A stretch of DNA of 64,000 bases from Paenibacillus sp. FJAT-26967 (lineage in GTDB: Bacteria > Bacillota > Bacilli > Paenibacillales > NBRC-103111): positions 124,001 to 188,000 of the forward strand of contig NZ_LMXH01000005.1 in NCBI RefSeq assembly GCF_001541095.1, read 5' to 3'. Below, in pieces: positions 35,787 through 44,689 of the stretch (the stretch's first letter is position 1; every line of letters starts with the position of its first letter). A program made the translations under genes and the position numbers. The notes below the pieces were generated by a model that saw only the letters and a program-made list of their open reading frames with translations, was not told where the DNA came from and did not search any database.

Positions 35787-37547
35787 ATGAGGCGGTGGCT
35801 GGGGCGTTCGCTCAAACGTAAATTATCTTTTCTGATGCTTGTATCTATCGGGATTCCGCTCCTGTCGTTCGGTATATTTTCTTATCAGATGGCCGCCTCG
35901 GTGACCGAAGAAAAGGCATCGCAGGCAGGTATGAATTTATTGGCCCAAATGCGGACGAATCTGGAGCTCATGGTACAGGATGTCGAAAATATGTCTATAT
36001 TTCTAATCGGGCAAAGAGATGTCCAGCAATACCTGTCGGACACGCAGTGGGATGCTCTGAGACCTACGATCATTATCGGTTTTTTGACTAATTTGGCTTT
36101 CTCCAAGGCTTATATCGCTGAGATTACGATCCATTCAGCCCGTGATCTGCCGGAATTGTCCAATACGAGTATTGTAAAGTCCGGAATGCCGGATTGGCCC
36201 GGACCCAAAGACATATCGGAAGGAGACCGTCCCAAATGGTGGACGCCTCTTTATACAAATCGCACTACGATAGGAGAGCAGAGAGTGATCTCCCTTGTAC
36301 GTCCTGTTCGCAGCACGAATACATTTGCCCATCTGGGAAGAATGACCATCAGCCTGGATCAGAACGTGATTGCGGAACTGGTGCGTAAGTCGGCAATCAG
36401 TGAGAACGGGCAGGTGTTCCTGCTGGACGGAGAGCGGAAGTTGATCGCGGGCGGAAATTCGCAGCTGCTGAACAGTCCGATTAAAGAATGGATGCCGGAT
36501 CTTCCCGAAATGGAGGGTTCTTCTGGAACGTTTAATATAGGTGAAGGCAGCGAGAAGAGGACGGTTCTTTACGATACTGTGCCTGGTGTAGACTGGAAGC
36601 TGGTCGGGGTTATGCCGTTCAAAGATTTCCGCAAGCAGAATGAGTATGTACTGCTGCTTACTGCTTTGGCCGCTGCGATTGCGGTCGTGCTGGTGTCGTC
36701 CCTGGTCTTGTTCTTCGTGCAGAAGGTGACCGAGCCGCTCTTAATGCTGACGCGTTTCCTGAAGGACACCGATCCGGAAGAACCGATGAAACCTTTGCCG
36801 GTTACATCCGCAGATGAAGTCGGGCAGCTGATGAGAAGCTATAACCGGCTAAGCGATCGTATCGAGCGTCTGACCGAGCAGGTTAAACGCAATGAAGCCC
36901 GCAAGAAGGAAACCGACATGCTGGCGCTGCAGGCACAAATTCATCCTCACTTTCTATATAACACGCTGTCCTCGGTGCATTGGATGGCACTGATGAGCAA
37001 CGATATGAAAATAGCCGAAATGGTAGGACACCTGAGTGATTTCCTGCGTTTCAGCCTGAACAAAGGTTCCGAATTCTGCGAGGTGCAGCAGGAAATCTCG
37101 CATGCGCAGCATTATGCGGCCATTCAGGCGGTCCGCTATCCGGATAAGTTTACGATTGATTTTATTGTGGATTCTGAAATCAGGAAGAAGAAGGTGTTGA
37201 AGCTGCTTCTGCAGCCGCTGATCGAGAATGCGCTTATTCACGGCATTCAGAAGCAGACGGAGACAGGGAAGATCTGTATCTACGTCCAGCAGATGGGTAC
37301 CGATATCACATTCATGGTGGAAGATACGGGGGTGGGTATCGATCCGGATAAGCTCAACGAAATTCGTGCTGCATTGTCCGAAACGGCGGACGAGCCTGTT
37401 GTGCCGGGCAGCTACGGGCTGCGCAATGTTCACCGCAGGCTGCAGCTTCATTACGGACAGGAAGCCGGCCTGCATATACGCAGCCGAATAGGCGAAGGAA
37501 CGATTATTACCTTTACGATACCGATCATAGAGGGAGCTGGATTATGA
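35787..37547 (+). CDS. YesM-like sensor histidine kinase
   Basis: 586 residues with a membrane helix at about 15-37, an extracellular dCache-like sensor domain (about 40-285), a second helix (about 290-312), HAMP (about 313-365), and a His_kinase domain with H386 in QAQIHPHFLYNTL. HATPase motifs are LLLQPLIENALIHG and DTGVGIDP, then GSYGLRNVHRRL. The stop overlaps the regulator start (ATGA), as in YesM/YesN pairs that control neighbouring carbohydrate uptake genes. Confidence 0.92.
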   Translation: MRRWLGRSLKRKLSFLMLVSIGIPLLSFGIFSYQMAASVTEEKASQAGMNLLAQMRTNLELMVQDVENMSIFLIGQRDVQQYLSDTQWDALRPTIIIGFLTNLAFSKAYIAEITIHSARDLPELSNTSIVKSGMPDWPGPKDISEGDRPKWWTPLYTNRTTIGEQRVISLVRPVRSTNTFAHLGRMTISLDQNVIAELVRKSAISENGQVFLLDGERKLIAGGNSQLLNSPIKEWMPDLPEMEGSSGTFNIGEGSEKRTVLYDTVPGVDWKLVGVMPFKDFRKQNEYVLLLTALAAAIAVVLVSSLVLFFVQKVTEPLLMLTRFLKDTDPEEPMKPLPVTSADEVGQLMRSYNRLSDRIERLTEQVKRNEARKKETDMLALQAQIHPHFLYNTLSSVHWMALMSNDMKIAEMVGHLSDFLRFSLNKGSEFCEVQQEISHAQHYAAIQAVRYPDKFTIDFIVDSEIRKKKVLKLLLQPLIENALIHGIQKQTETGKICIYVQQMGTDITFMVEDTGVGIDPDKLNEIRAALSETADEPVVPGSYGLRNVHRRLQLHYGQEAGLHIRSRIGEGTIITFTIPIIEGAGL

Positions 37548-39397
37548 ATATTCTGATTGTCGACGACGAAGTCATTATCCGCACCGGACTAAGTACGGTC
37601 ATCCAGTGGGAGGAGATGGGCTTCAGGCTGCTGCCGTCCGCCGAGTCTGCGGAGGAAGCGCTGGGACGTATCGCCTCCGAGCATCCGCATATCATTCTTA
37701 CGGACATCCGCATGGGCGGAATGGACGGCATTACGATGGCGGGGAAGGTCAAGGAAGTGCTGCCGGAGACGGAGATCATCGTGTTGACGGGGTACGATGA
37801 TTTTGCTTATGTACAGCAAGCTATCCGCAGCGGTATTGGTGACTATTTGCTCAAATCAAGCCGTCCGGATGAAATTATACGTGCGGTGATGAAGGCGAAG
37901 CAGCGGCTGCTCAGCAAATGGGAGACCCATAAGGCGGATAACATGCAGCGCAATGCTTACCGCGGCAAGATGCTGGAGCGGCTCGTGACGGAGGGGATCG
38001 ACGACCCCGAGTCACTGAAGCAGGTGCCCCGGCTGCTCGGCAGGCTTGGACTGGCAGCTCCGGCTCAGGCGGAAGAATACGCGGAGCAGGAGTCTCCTGA
38101 TTCATACAAGCTGCTGGCTGCGGAGGGTCTTCCGGGGCGGTCCACGCAGCAGGGAGCGGACGAGCCGCGCAGGGCAGACCATCCGCATGGAGAATATGAG
38201 CGCCCGCCGGCCGGGACTGGGGCGCGGGCGGGCGCCGGGTCCGCGCCGCCCGCGGGTGCTACCGCCCAGCCTTACGCCGGGCAGAACCGCCGGCTGCAAG
38301 AGCCTGAGCTGCAGGTGCTGCTGCTCAGTGTGCAGGGCTGGGGCGACACCCGCGCTTCCGGCGGCCTGCTCCGCTTCGCCGTGGATAACATGCTCGGCGA
38401 GCTGCTCCCCTGCGAGACGCTGCAGCGTCAGGGCGACATTCTCGCCGTGCTGCGCACCGACGATCTCGGTACGGAGGCGCTGCGCAGTGAGCTTGCACGC
38501 ATTTCAGACAAGCTGAAATGCGTGCTGTTCGCCGCCGCGGGCAGCCCTGTGCGCGGGCTCGCTCAGCTGCCGCATTCGTACCGCGAGGCGGTCTACGCGG
38601 CATCCTTCCGCAGCATAGCCGGCAGCGAGCTTCTACTGCTGAGCGAGACGGTCAAGGGGCGCAAGGGCGGCCGGACCGTCTGCTCGAAGGAAGAGGAGTC
38701 GGAGCTCGCCGTGCTGCTGAAGGGAGGCAATCCGATCGACCTGCGCCACTTCGTGGAGCGGGTGATGGATGCGGCGCTGGTAAGCCCCGATGCGACACCC
38801 GCTTCTCTGCAGGCCTACTCGCAGTCGGTCGTGATTGCAGCCCACCGGTGGCTGGAGAGGACTGCCTCCGCGCTGGGCCTGACAGATCTGCCGCGGCTTT
38901 TGCCGTCTCTAGGCGAGCAGGCGGATACGGGACATGCCGGATCGGATGCCCTGAGTCTTGCGCCGGGCACGGCAGGGGACGGGCTGGGTGATCCGGGAAG
39001 CATGAAGGACACCTTGTACAAACGGCTGCGCGTGATCATGGAGACCTATTACCAGTACTTGTCCGAGGATGGGGTCCTCTATGTGAAGAGGGCGATTTCG
39101 TATATTCAGGACAATCTGGATCATGCGCTGACTCTCCAGCAGGTGGCTGGCCATGTCCATGTGAATCCGAATCATTTCAGTGAAGTGTTCAAACGTGAAA
39201 CCGGCGTTACGTATATTGAGTTCGTTATGCGCGAGCGCATCCGGCGGGCTGCCGAAATTCTGAGCGAGACGCCGATCAAGATCAGCGAGGTAGCCAAGAA
39301 GGTCGGATATGAAGACATCAAATATTTCAGTCAGCTGTTCAAGAAGTTCACCGGGCAGACGCCGTCCGATTTCCGCTCCAACCGGGAAGGGAAGTAA
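37544..39397 (+). CDS. YesN-like response regulator, AraC family
   Basis: 617 residues. The receiver domain covers 1-120 (DDE pocket at the N-terminus, acceptor D54 in ILTDIRMGG, LLKSSRPDE). An unusually Pro/Gly/Ala/Arg-rich, locally GC-rich stretch at about 185-255 looks disordered. A GGDEF-like or unknown middle domain follows, and the C-terminal 100 residues are an AraC double helix-turn-helix (ALTLQQVAGHVHVNPNHFSEVFKRETG and VAKKVGYEDIKYFSQLFKKFTG). It probably activates the sugar ABC operon at 39677. A terminator follows. Confidence 0.92.
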   Translation: MNILIVDDEVIIRTGLSTVIQWEEMGFRLLPSAESAEEALGRIASEHPHIILTDIRMGGMDGITMAGKVKEVLPETEIIVLTGYDDFAYVQQAIRSGIGDYLLKSSRPDEIIRAVMKAKQRLLSKWETHKADNMQRNAYRGKMLERLVTEGIDDPESLKQVPRLLGRLGLAAPAQAEEYAEQESPDSYKLLAAEGLPGRSTQQGADEPRRADHPHGEYERPPAGTGARAGAGSAPPAGATAQPYAGQNRRLQEPELQVLLLSVQGWGDTRASGGLLRFAVDNMLGELLPCETLQRQGDILAVLRTDDLGTEALRSELARISDKLKCVLFAAAGSPVRGLAQLPHSYREAVYAASFRSIAGSELLLLSETVKGRKGGRTVCSKEEESELAVLLKGGNPIDLRHFVERVMDAALVSPDATPASLQAYSQSVVIAAHRWLERTASALGLTDLPRLLPSLGEQADTGHAGSDALSLAPGTAGDGLGDPGSMKDTLYKRLRVIMETYYQYLSEDGVLYVKRAISYIQDNLDHALTLQQVAGHVHVNPNHFSEVFKRETGVTYIEFVMRERIRRAAEILSETPIKISEVAKKVGYEDIKYFSQLFKKFTGQTPSDFRSNREGK

Positions 39398-39404
39398 GAG
39401 ATAA

Positions 39405-39450
39405 ACAGCCAGACCGGAAGAGAATTCTCTTACCGGACTGGCTGTTTTTT
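39405..39450 (+). terminator. Terminator of the YesM/YesN operon
   Basis: ACAGCCAGACCGGAAGAG pairs with CTCTTACCGGACTGGCTGT around a short AATT loop and is followed by a T-run. Confidence 0.88.
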
Positions 39451-39525
39451 AATGGAGCAAAGACTCCCGGATCGGCGGGCGCGAGAATTATGGGTATTTA
39501 TACAAAGGTACAAGGTTTAGTTGAA

Positions 39526-39539
39526 TGTTTGCGCTTACA
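39526..39539 (-). promoter_or_regulatory. Catabolite-responsive element (cre) candidate
   Basis: On the minus strand the 14 bases read TGTAAGCGCAAACA, fitting the relaxed cre consensus TGNAANCGNWNNCA at every fixed position. The site lies about 100 bases before a possible -10 (TATACT, 39637-39642) and 138 bases before the sugar-binding lipoprotein gene, so CcpA control of uptake is likely. Confidence 0.6.
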
Positions 39540-39676
39540 ATCGCCTGTACGGAAATAGGGGAGTTTGATAAAACGACCGGGATTATTCTACCCTTCACCC
39601 GAAATCTATCCCCTTTTGCAAAACAGGGCATACTTTTATACTGAAAAAGAATAGAGATAAGGAGGGGTTTTAACTT

Positions 39677-40999
39677 ATGAAAAAATCAGTCAAGACAGGT
39701 ATTGCTCTTATTCTGTCACTCTCACTATTATCCGCATGCAGCAAATCCGAACCGCAAGCTGGTGGCGCAGACGCTTCTAAACCAGGTGAAAAAGTAAAAC
39801 TGTCCCTGTGGCACAACTTTACAGGTGAAGATGCGCGTGCCAAAACGATGCGTGCAATTGTAGAAGAATACAAAAAAGCAAATCCTAACGTAGAGCTGGA
39901 AGTGCAGGCGATTCCGCCAGATGGTTATAAAACTCGTTTGAAAACGGTTGCAGCGGCAAATGAAATGCCGGATCTCTTCGTTATGTGGCCGGGCGCTATG
40001 ACTAAGGAATTTGTAAGCGGTAACCTGCTTCAGCCGGTTAATGAACTGCTTGATAAGAATGCGGAGTGGAAGAACGGATTCCTGCCGAACTCTTTTGACG
40101 ATTTCACGATTGACGGCAAGACATACAGCATTCCTATGTCCCTGTCCCCAACCTCCATCTTGTACTACAACAAAAAAATGTTTGACGATAACGGTGTGAA
40201 AGTGCCGAAAACCTGGGATGAAATGATGACTGCGGTTGAGACTTTCAAATCCAAGAAAATTACGCCGATCGCACTGGGTAACAAAGCAGCTTGGCTGGCG
40301 CAATCCAGTATTCTGAGCTCACTGGCAGACCGTTATACAGGCACCGAGTGGTTCAAGAAAGCTGTCGCTCAAGACGGTGCGAAATTCACCGATCCTGAAT
40401 TCGTAGCTGCACTGAAAGGTCTGCAAGACCTCGGCAAAGCAGGCGCATTCCAGGAAGGCTTCAACTCCATCGACAACACGCAAATGGAGCAGATGTTCGC
40501 ACAAGGTAAAGCGGCTATGATGATCGATGGCGGCTGGGCACTGACCAACCTGACCACAGGTACACAGCCAGAGCAGCTCAATAATATTGAAGTAACGGTT
40601 CTTCCTTCGGTTCCGAACGGTAAAGGCGATCCGAATTCCCTGTCCGGCGTAGTCGGCGTAGGTCTCGGAATGAACAAACGTACGGAAGGCACGAAGAAAG
40701 AAGCTGCACATAAACTGATCCAGGCAATGGCTGGACCGGAAGCGCAAAAACGCACACTCGAGTCTAACCAGCTGATTTCTTACAAGGTCGAACTCGATAA
40801 GAGCAAGGTGTCCAGCCTGTTCGCTAAAGTAAACGATCTTGTAGGCCAAGTAAAACGTACACCGGTATACGATTCCCAATTGTCCTCCGCTGCATCCGAA
40901 GTGATTAACAACGGTATTCAAGAGCTGCTGATGGGCGGCAAGCCGGAAGATATCGCCAAAAAACTGCAAGATGCTCAGGCTAAATCACTGGGTAAGTAA
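39677..40999 (+). CDS. Sugar ABC transporter substrate-binding lipoprotein
   Basis: 440 residues, family 1 extracellular solute-binding protein. A lipoprotein signal peptide ends in the lipobox LLSAC with C21, followed by a Ser/Gly linker. The MalE-like body begins KVKLSLWHNFTG and includes TWDEMMTAVETF and GKAAMMIDGGWAL. AAGGAGGGG is 6-10 bases upstream. It captures a sugar or oligosaccharide outside the membrane for the permeases at 41246 and 42141. The substrate is unknown. An attenuator-type hairpin follows. Confidence 0.93.
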   Translation: MKKSVKTGIALILSLSLLSACSKSEPQAGGADASKPGEKVKLSLWHNFTGEDARAKTMRAIVEEYKKANPNVELEVQAIPPDGYKTRLKTVAAANEMPDLFVMWPGAMTKEFVSGNLLQPVNELLDKNAEWKNGFLPNSFDDFTIDGKTYSIPMSLSPTSILYYNKKMFDDNGVKVPKTWDEMMTAVETFKSKKITPIALGNKAAWLAQSSILSSLADRYTGTEWFKKAVAQDGAKFTDPEFVAALKGLQDLGKAGAFQEGFNSIDNTQMEQMFAQGKAAMMIDGGWALTNLTTGTQPEQLNNIEVTVLPSVPNGKGDPNSLSGVVGVGLGMNKRTEGTKKEAAHKLIQAMAGPEAQKRTLESNQLISYKVELDKSKVSSLFAKVNDLVGQVKRTPVYDSQLSSAASEVINNGIQELLMGGKPEDIAKKLQDAQAKSLGK

Positions 41000-41022
41000 G
41001 ACGGTTTGAAAGCTGAGAGAAG

Positions 41023-41046
41023 CGGGGCGCCGGTCGCCCCGTTTTT
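41023..41046 (+). terminator. Intra-operon attenuator hairpin
   Basis: A perfect 7-bp GC stem, CGGGGCG (41023-41029) with CGCCCCG (41035-41041), is followed by TTTTT. Placed between the binding-protein gene and the permease genes, it probably yields more binding protein than permease. Confidence 0.85.
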
Positions 41047-41245
41047 ATCTCACAGAGAGAGAGTCCACCATTAAATCGGACCTAAAAGAGAGAAACTTTT
41101 TTCGGATATTCATACGTGGAAATCGGTCCGGGACTTACCGCCTTCCGATTTCTAGGTATGTAGACCTGCTACTACCCGCCGTTGACGCGGTCATTGGCTA
41201 ATGGCCCGTATGCGGCGGTTATCTTATCAGGAGGGGAGAGACACC

Positions 41246-42121
41246 ATGATTACGTCATCCAGAACAAACCGTTTTATCGTGCTTGGTCTCCTGCCGGCGC
41301 TGCTCATTTACAGCGTATTCGTCATCATTCCTATTTTCTGGTCTGCGTACTACGGTTTTTTTGACTGGAAAGGAATTGGAGAAGCCAAGTTCAATGGATT
41401 CGATAACTATATCGAGGCGCTGAAAGATCCGATCTTCTGGCTTGCCTTGAAAAACAATATGATCGTAGTAGCCGCTTCCGTCCTAGGTCAAGTACCGATC
41501 GCATTGCTATTGGCGCTGGTACTCAGAAAAAGCACGGGCTTTCAAAGATTCATACGTTCCGCTATTTTTATGCCTATGGTTCTTTCGTCCGTTGTCGTAG
41601 GTATTATCTGGAGCTATATCTATCATCCGCAGATCGGGATTTTGAACTTCCTTCTTGAGGCTGTCGGCCTGGAGAGCTGGACGAAGGCCTGGCTTTCGGA
41701 GAAATCAACTTCCATGTACGCACTGACCGTTCCGATTATCTGGAACTATATAGGTCCTTACCTCATCATGTATATTGCCGCACTTCAGAATATCCCTTCG
41801 GATGTTGACGATGCCGCTAAGATTGACGGCGCAACGGGTAGCCGCAAATTGTTCTCGATTACTCTGCCTATGATCTGGGATACGGTTAAAGTAACGATTG
41901 TCCTTTGTATTTCGGGCAGCTTGAAAGCATTTGACCTTATTTATGTCATGACCGGGGGCGGTCCGGCGCATTCAACGGAACTGCTGGCCTCCTATATGTA
42001 TAACAACACGTTCTCCGTTTATCGTTTCGGCTATGGCAGTGCGATCTCCACGCTGATCATTATTATCAGTCTGGTGCTTATTACAGCCAGCCAGAGGCTG
42101 ATGAAACGCAACGATGGATAA
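41246..42121 (+). CDS. Sugar ABC transporter permease, MalF/UgpA-like
   Basis: 291 residues from ATG 41246, 7 bases after AGGAGGGGAG; an ATG at 41201 is upstream of that site. Six membrane helices and the EAA loop (DVDDAAKIDGATGSRKLFSITLPMI), which contacts the ATPase. A long intergenic stretch (41047-41245) lies before it. No ATPase gene is present, so a shared MsmX-type ATPase encoded elsewhere is presumably used. Confidence 0.93.
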   Translation: MITSSRTNRFIVLGLLPALLIYSVFVIIPIFWSAYYGFFDWKGIGEAKFNGFDNYIEALKDPIFWLALKNNMIVVAASVLGQVPIALLLALVLRKSTGFQRFIRSAIFMPMVLSSVVVGIIWSYIYHPQIGILNFLLEAVGLESWTKAWLSEKSTSMYALTVPIIWNYIGPYLIMYIAALQNIPSDVDDAAKIDGATGSRKLFSITLPMIWDTVKVTIVLCISGSLKAFDLIYVMTGGGPAHSTELLASYMYNNTFSVYRFGYGSAISTLIIIISLVLITASQRLMKRNDG

Positions 42122-42140
42122 CGAAAGGAGGAGGGCTTAG

Positions 42141-43034
42141 ATGCCGCAAATAACTGGAACCGCAACGTCCCCTTCGAAGAAAGGGAAAGCCGGACATGAG
42201 GGTAAAGGCTTCAGCAGTATCCTGAAAACATCGGGCTTGAATATCGGACTGGCTCTTTATGCGCTGGTCACCTTGTATCCGCTCATATGGCTGTTTATCA
42301 GCGCATTCAAAACGAATGAAGAGTTTTTCGACCGTCCATTCGGTCTTCCGCTTAAATGGCAGTGGGATAACTTCGTACAAGCCTGGAAAGTGGCCGAAAT
42401 CGAGACGGCTGTTCTTAACTCCGCTATTGTTACCCTGGGCGCTCTCGTATTGACTTTGGTGATCGGGGCATTAACGGCCTTCATACTGTCGCGGTTTAAC
42501 TTCCGCATGCGCGGACCGCTGATGGGTTATTTCCTGCTGGGGATGCTTATTCCCGTACACAGTACGCTTGTTCCGCTCTTTATTATGATGAATAAAGCAG
42601 GAATGCTGGATACGTATTGGGCCCTCATTCTGCCTTATACGGCTTTTGAACTGCCGCTGGCGATCTTCGTTATCGCCGCTTATATGACCTCGGTGCCCAA
42701 AGAAATCGAGGAAGCGGCCCTGATCGACGGAACAGGCTACTGGGGCATTTTCACGAAAATGCTGCTGCCTTTGTCCATTCCGGCTATCTCTACCGTAGGA
42801 ATCCTCGCATTCCTTCGTTACTGGAACGATTTCGCGTTCGCGCTCGTCTTTATCAACAAGCCTTCGCTTAAGACGCTCCCGCTCAGCTTGTCCCAGTTCG
42901 CTACCGGCTTCGGGACGGACTACAGGCTGACGATGGCCGCGATGGCCATCTCGGTTATTCCGACGATCATCGTGTACCTCGCCTTCCAAGAGCAGATTAT
43001 GAAGGGTATGGTTGCGGGAGCGGTTAAGGGTTAA
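42141..43034 (+). CDS. Sugar ABC transporter permease, MalG-like
   Basis: 297 residues with six membrane helices and the EAA motif KEIEEAALIDGTGYWGIFTKMLLPL. About 25 polar residues precede helix 1. AAAGGAGGAGG is upstream of the ATG. It forms a heterodimer with the permease at 41246. The end WKMVAGAVKG-like tail (GMVAGAVKG) is standard for the family. Confidence 0.93.
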   Translation: MPQITGTATSPSKKGKAGHEGKGFSSILKTSGLNIGLALYALVTLYPLIWLFISAFKTNEEFFDRPFGLPLKWQWDNFVQAWKVAEIETAVLNSAIVTLGALVLTLVIGALTAFILSRFNFRMRGPLMGYFLLGMLIPVHSTLVPLFIMMNKAGMLDTYWALILPYTAFELPLAIFVIAAYMTSVPKEIEEAALIDGTGYWGIFTKMLLPLSIPAISTVGILAFLRYWNDFAFALVFINKPSLKTLPLSLSQFATGFGTDYRLTMAAMAISVIPTIIVYLAFQEQIMKGMVAGAVKG

Positions 43035-43054
43035 TTGATTTGATAGATCAAAGT

Positions 43055-43092
43055 CAGGGGCCACCGGCTGTTTTCTCAGCTGTTGGCCCCTG
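43055..43092 (+). terminator. Terminator of the sugar ABC operon
   Basis: CAGGGGCCA pairs with TGGCCCCTG, with an inner ACAGCTG-like stem, then TTTAC. The T-run is short, so strength is uncertain. Confidence 0.65.
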
Positions 43093-43119
43093 TTTACAAG
43101 CCGGCAATCGTCTCATTGC

Positions 43120-43353
43120 TTACTGGTTGGTAGCGGCATACATGAAAAGAAGGGCAAAGATGAGGTAAGCTGCACTGACGTTCTTCATATAGGAGTTAAA
43201 ACCCTTGTTTCTCCTGAAATCCATGTAAGCACACACGAAGGCGGCCAAGATGAAGAAGCAAGCGGTAGCAGTAGTGAGAGCAGGGCTGAAGTGCCAGAAC
43301 TTGATAGCTACCAGCGCTAAGACGCTTGCCAGGGAGTACGCCAAGCCGATCAT
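43120..43353 (-). CDS. Small membrane protein, unknown
   Basis: 77 residues from ATG 43353, which follows GAGGTGATTGG; the longer frame from 43413 lacks a ribosome site. Three hydrophobic segments (about 3-18, 23-41, 53-74) with a basic loop DFRRNKGFNSYMK. No family recognised; single gene. Confidence 0.55.
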   Translation of the reverse strand: MIGLAYSLASVLALVAIKFWHFSPALTTATACFFILAAFVCAYMDFRRNKGFNSYMKNVSAAYLIFALLFMYAATNQ

Positions 43354-43415
43354 CCAATCACCTCGATTCCCAAGTGAACTGATGCATAGTTTTAAAGCTG
43401 CCATCGTCAGCATCT

Positions 43416-43452
43416 AAAAAAGCAGGCAGAGCTAAGCTCTCCTGCTTTTTTT
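43416..43452 (-). terminator. Terminator hairpin after the 38-residue gene
   Basis: AAAAAGCAGG..AGAGCT and AGCTCT..CCTGCTTTTTTT form a hairpin with T-runs on both strands. On the minus strand it ends transcripts coming from 43562 before they reach the gene at 43353. Confidence 0.7.
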
Positions 43453-43561
43453 ATAGGAACGCCCGGCCTGAAAGTGCGCGCATGTAGGCCCGGCGGTATT
43501 AGGGATCTGGGGATTGTCTCGGAAGCATATAGCCGGAAGACAGGGGGTAAGGCCGGGTACA

Positions 43562-43678
43562 TTATTGTACGCGGCTTTGTTTTTTGCTGCTCATTTTGTC
43601 AAACACCATATCGACGATTTTAGGGACAGCCGCCAGCAGAATGCCTGTAGCAACTTTGCGGAGCAAGGATGATTGCAT
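43562..43678 (-). CDS. Small protein of 38 residues, unknown
   Basis: This short minus-strand gene begins at ATG 43678, 7 bases after AGAGAGGAG; the ATG at 43684 is too close to that site. The product, beginning MQSSLLRKVATG and ending SKKQSRVQ, has an amphipathic or membrane-associating helix (GILLAAVPKIVDMVF) and a basic tail. A terminator lies 110 bases downstream. The ribosome site, compact frame and terminator support a real gene; function unknown. Confidence 0.55.
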   Translation of the reverse strand: MQSSLLRKVATGILLAAVPKIVDMVFDKMSSKKQSRVQ

Positions 43679-43909
43679 GTTCATTCTCCTCTCTAATTCC
43701 GTTGTATCCTTAATTAACCGGAGGGGAGTCGGATGAAACGTCTGCGGGCTTTTGATAATTAACTAATTTATGGAAGAAGGGGGTGGCCGCTTAGTCAGTG
43801 CGGGTAAGATCGGCAATTATGTAGTTGTTAAGAACCTTGTACGGCAGGTTGTAAAAAGGGCTGAAGGAAGCAGTTGCCTTGAGCTGATCTATCACATATA
43901 ATATTACTG

Positions 43910-43923
43910 ACTGAACGTTCAGT
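43910..43923. promoter_or_regulatory. TetR operator, site 1
   Basis: ACTGAACGTTCAGT is a perfect 14-bp palindrome located 20 bases before the TetR gene start, overlapping the expected promoter. Two related sites precede the MFS gene. Confidence 0.75.
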
Positions 43924-43942
43924 ATAGGAAGAGGTAGCCATC

Positions 43943-44530
43943 ATGAACTCACGCAAACGTGAAGGAGAATTGACGAAGCTGCGGATCGCAGAGAAGGCGA
44001 AGGAGCTATTTATCCAGAAAGGCTATATTGCGACCTCTATGGAAGAGATTACGACGGCTTCGGAGACCAGTAAGGGGAATATCTATTATCACTTTAAGAA
44101 CAAAGAGAATTTGTTTCTGTACATTCTTGAGCGGGATTATGAGAAGTGGAAGGATGACTGGGATGCGAAGAAGGATTCCTATCCGAGTGTGACCGAGAAG
44201 CTGTACGGGATAGCGGAGCATCTGGCGCAGGATTTCAGCAACCCGATTACCAAGGCCGCTGAAGAATTTTCTGGAACACAGCTGGCGAAAGAGGATGTTT
44301 TCGAGAAAATTCTGGAGATGTCGCAGCATCCGTACAAAGTTTTTCGTGAGCTGCTTAGGGATGGCATAAGAGAAGGCGAGATCCGGGAGGGAAACGCCGA
44401 CGACATGGCGGATGTTTTTCGTGCGATGATGTCAGGTCTGGGCGTTGTTTACTATCAGAAAGAAATAGATGAGTTATTCAGACTGTACCGTTATTCAGTG
44501 GAAGTGTTTCTTAAAGGGGTGGCAAAGTAA
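43943..44530 (+). CDS. TetR family transcriptional repressor
   Basis: 195 residues. The N-terminal helix-turn-helix covers residues about 10-55 (AKELFIQKGYIATSMEEITTASETSKGNIYYHFKNKENLF, read in part), with a ligand-binding helical C-terminal domain resembling TetR_C for drug sensors. GAGG at 43931-43934 precedes the ATG. Palindromes in front of its own gene and of the next MFS gene suggest that it represses both until a ligand binds. Confidence 0.9.
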   Translation: MNSRKREGELTKLRIAEKAKELFIQKGYIATSMEEITTASETSKGNIYYHFKNKENLFLYILERDYEKWKDDWDAKKDSYPSVTEKLYGIAEHLAQDFSNPITKAAEEFSGTQLAKEDVFEKILEMSQHPYKVFRELLRDGIREGEIREGNADDMADVFRAMMSGLGVVYYQKEIDELFRLYRYSVEVFLKGVAK

Positions 44531-44561
44531 CTGCCCCGCATTTTTTTGGGATTTTAACTGA

Positions 44562-44574
44562 CTGACCGTTCGGT
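44562..44574. promoter_or_regulatory. TetR operator-like site 2
   Basis: CTGACCGTTCGGT matches site 1 (CTGAACGTTCAGT) at 11 of 13 bases and lies between the TetR stop and the MFS start. Confidence 0.55.
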
Positions 44575-44604
44575 TAAATTGCAGCTTTTTTTTCGCATTT
44601 AACT

Positions 44605-44620
44605 GACTGGACGTCCAGTC
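44605..44620. promoter_or_regulatory. TetR operator, site 3
   Basis: GACTGGACGTCCAGTC is a perfect 16-bp palindrome with the same CTG..ACGT..CAG architecture as site 1, 70 bases before the MFS gene. Confidence 0.7.
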
Positions 44621-44689
44621 TATAAGTAGAGGTTAGTCTGAAGAAGAGAAGTTCCAACATATTAAATGAAGAATGCGGGGGATTAATGA

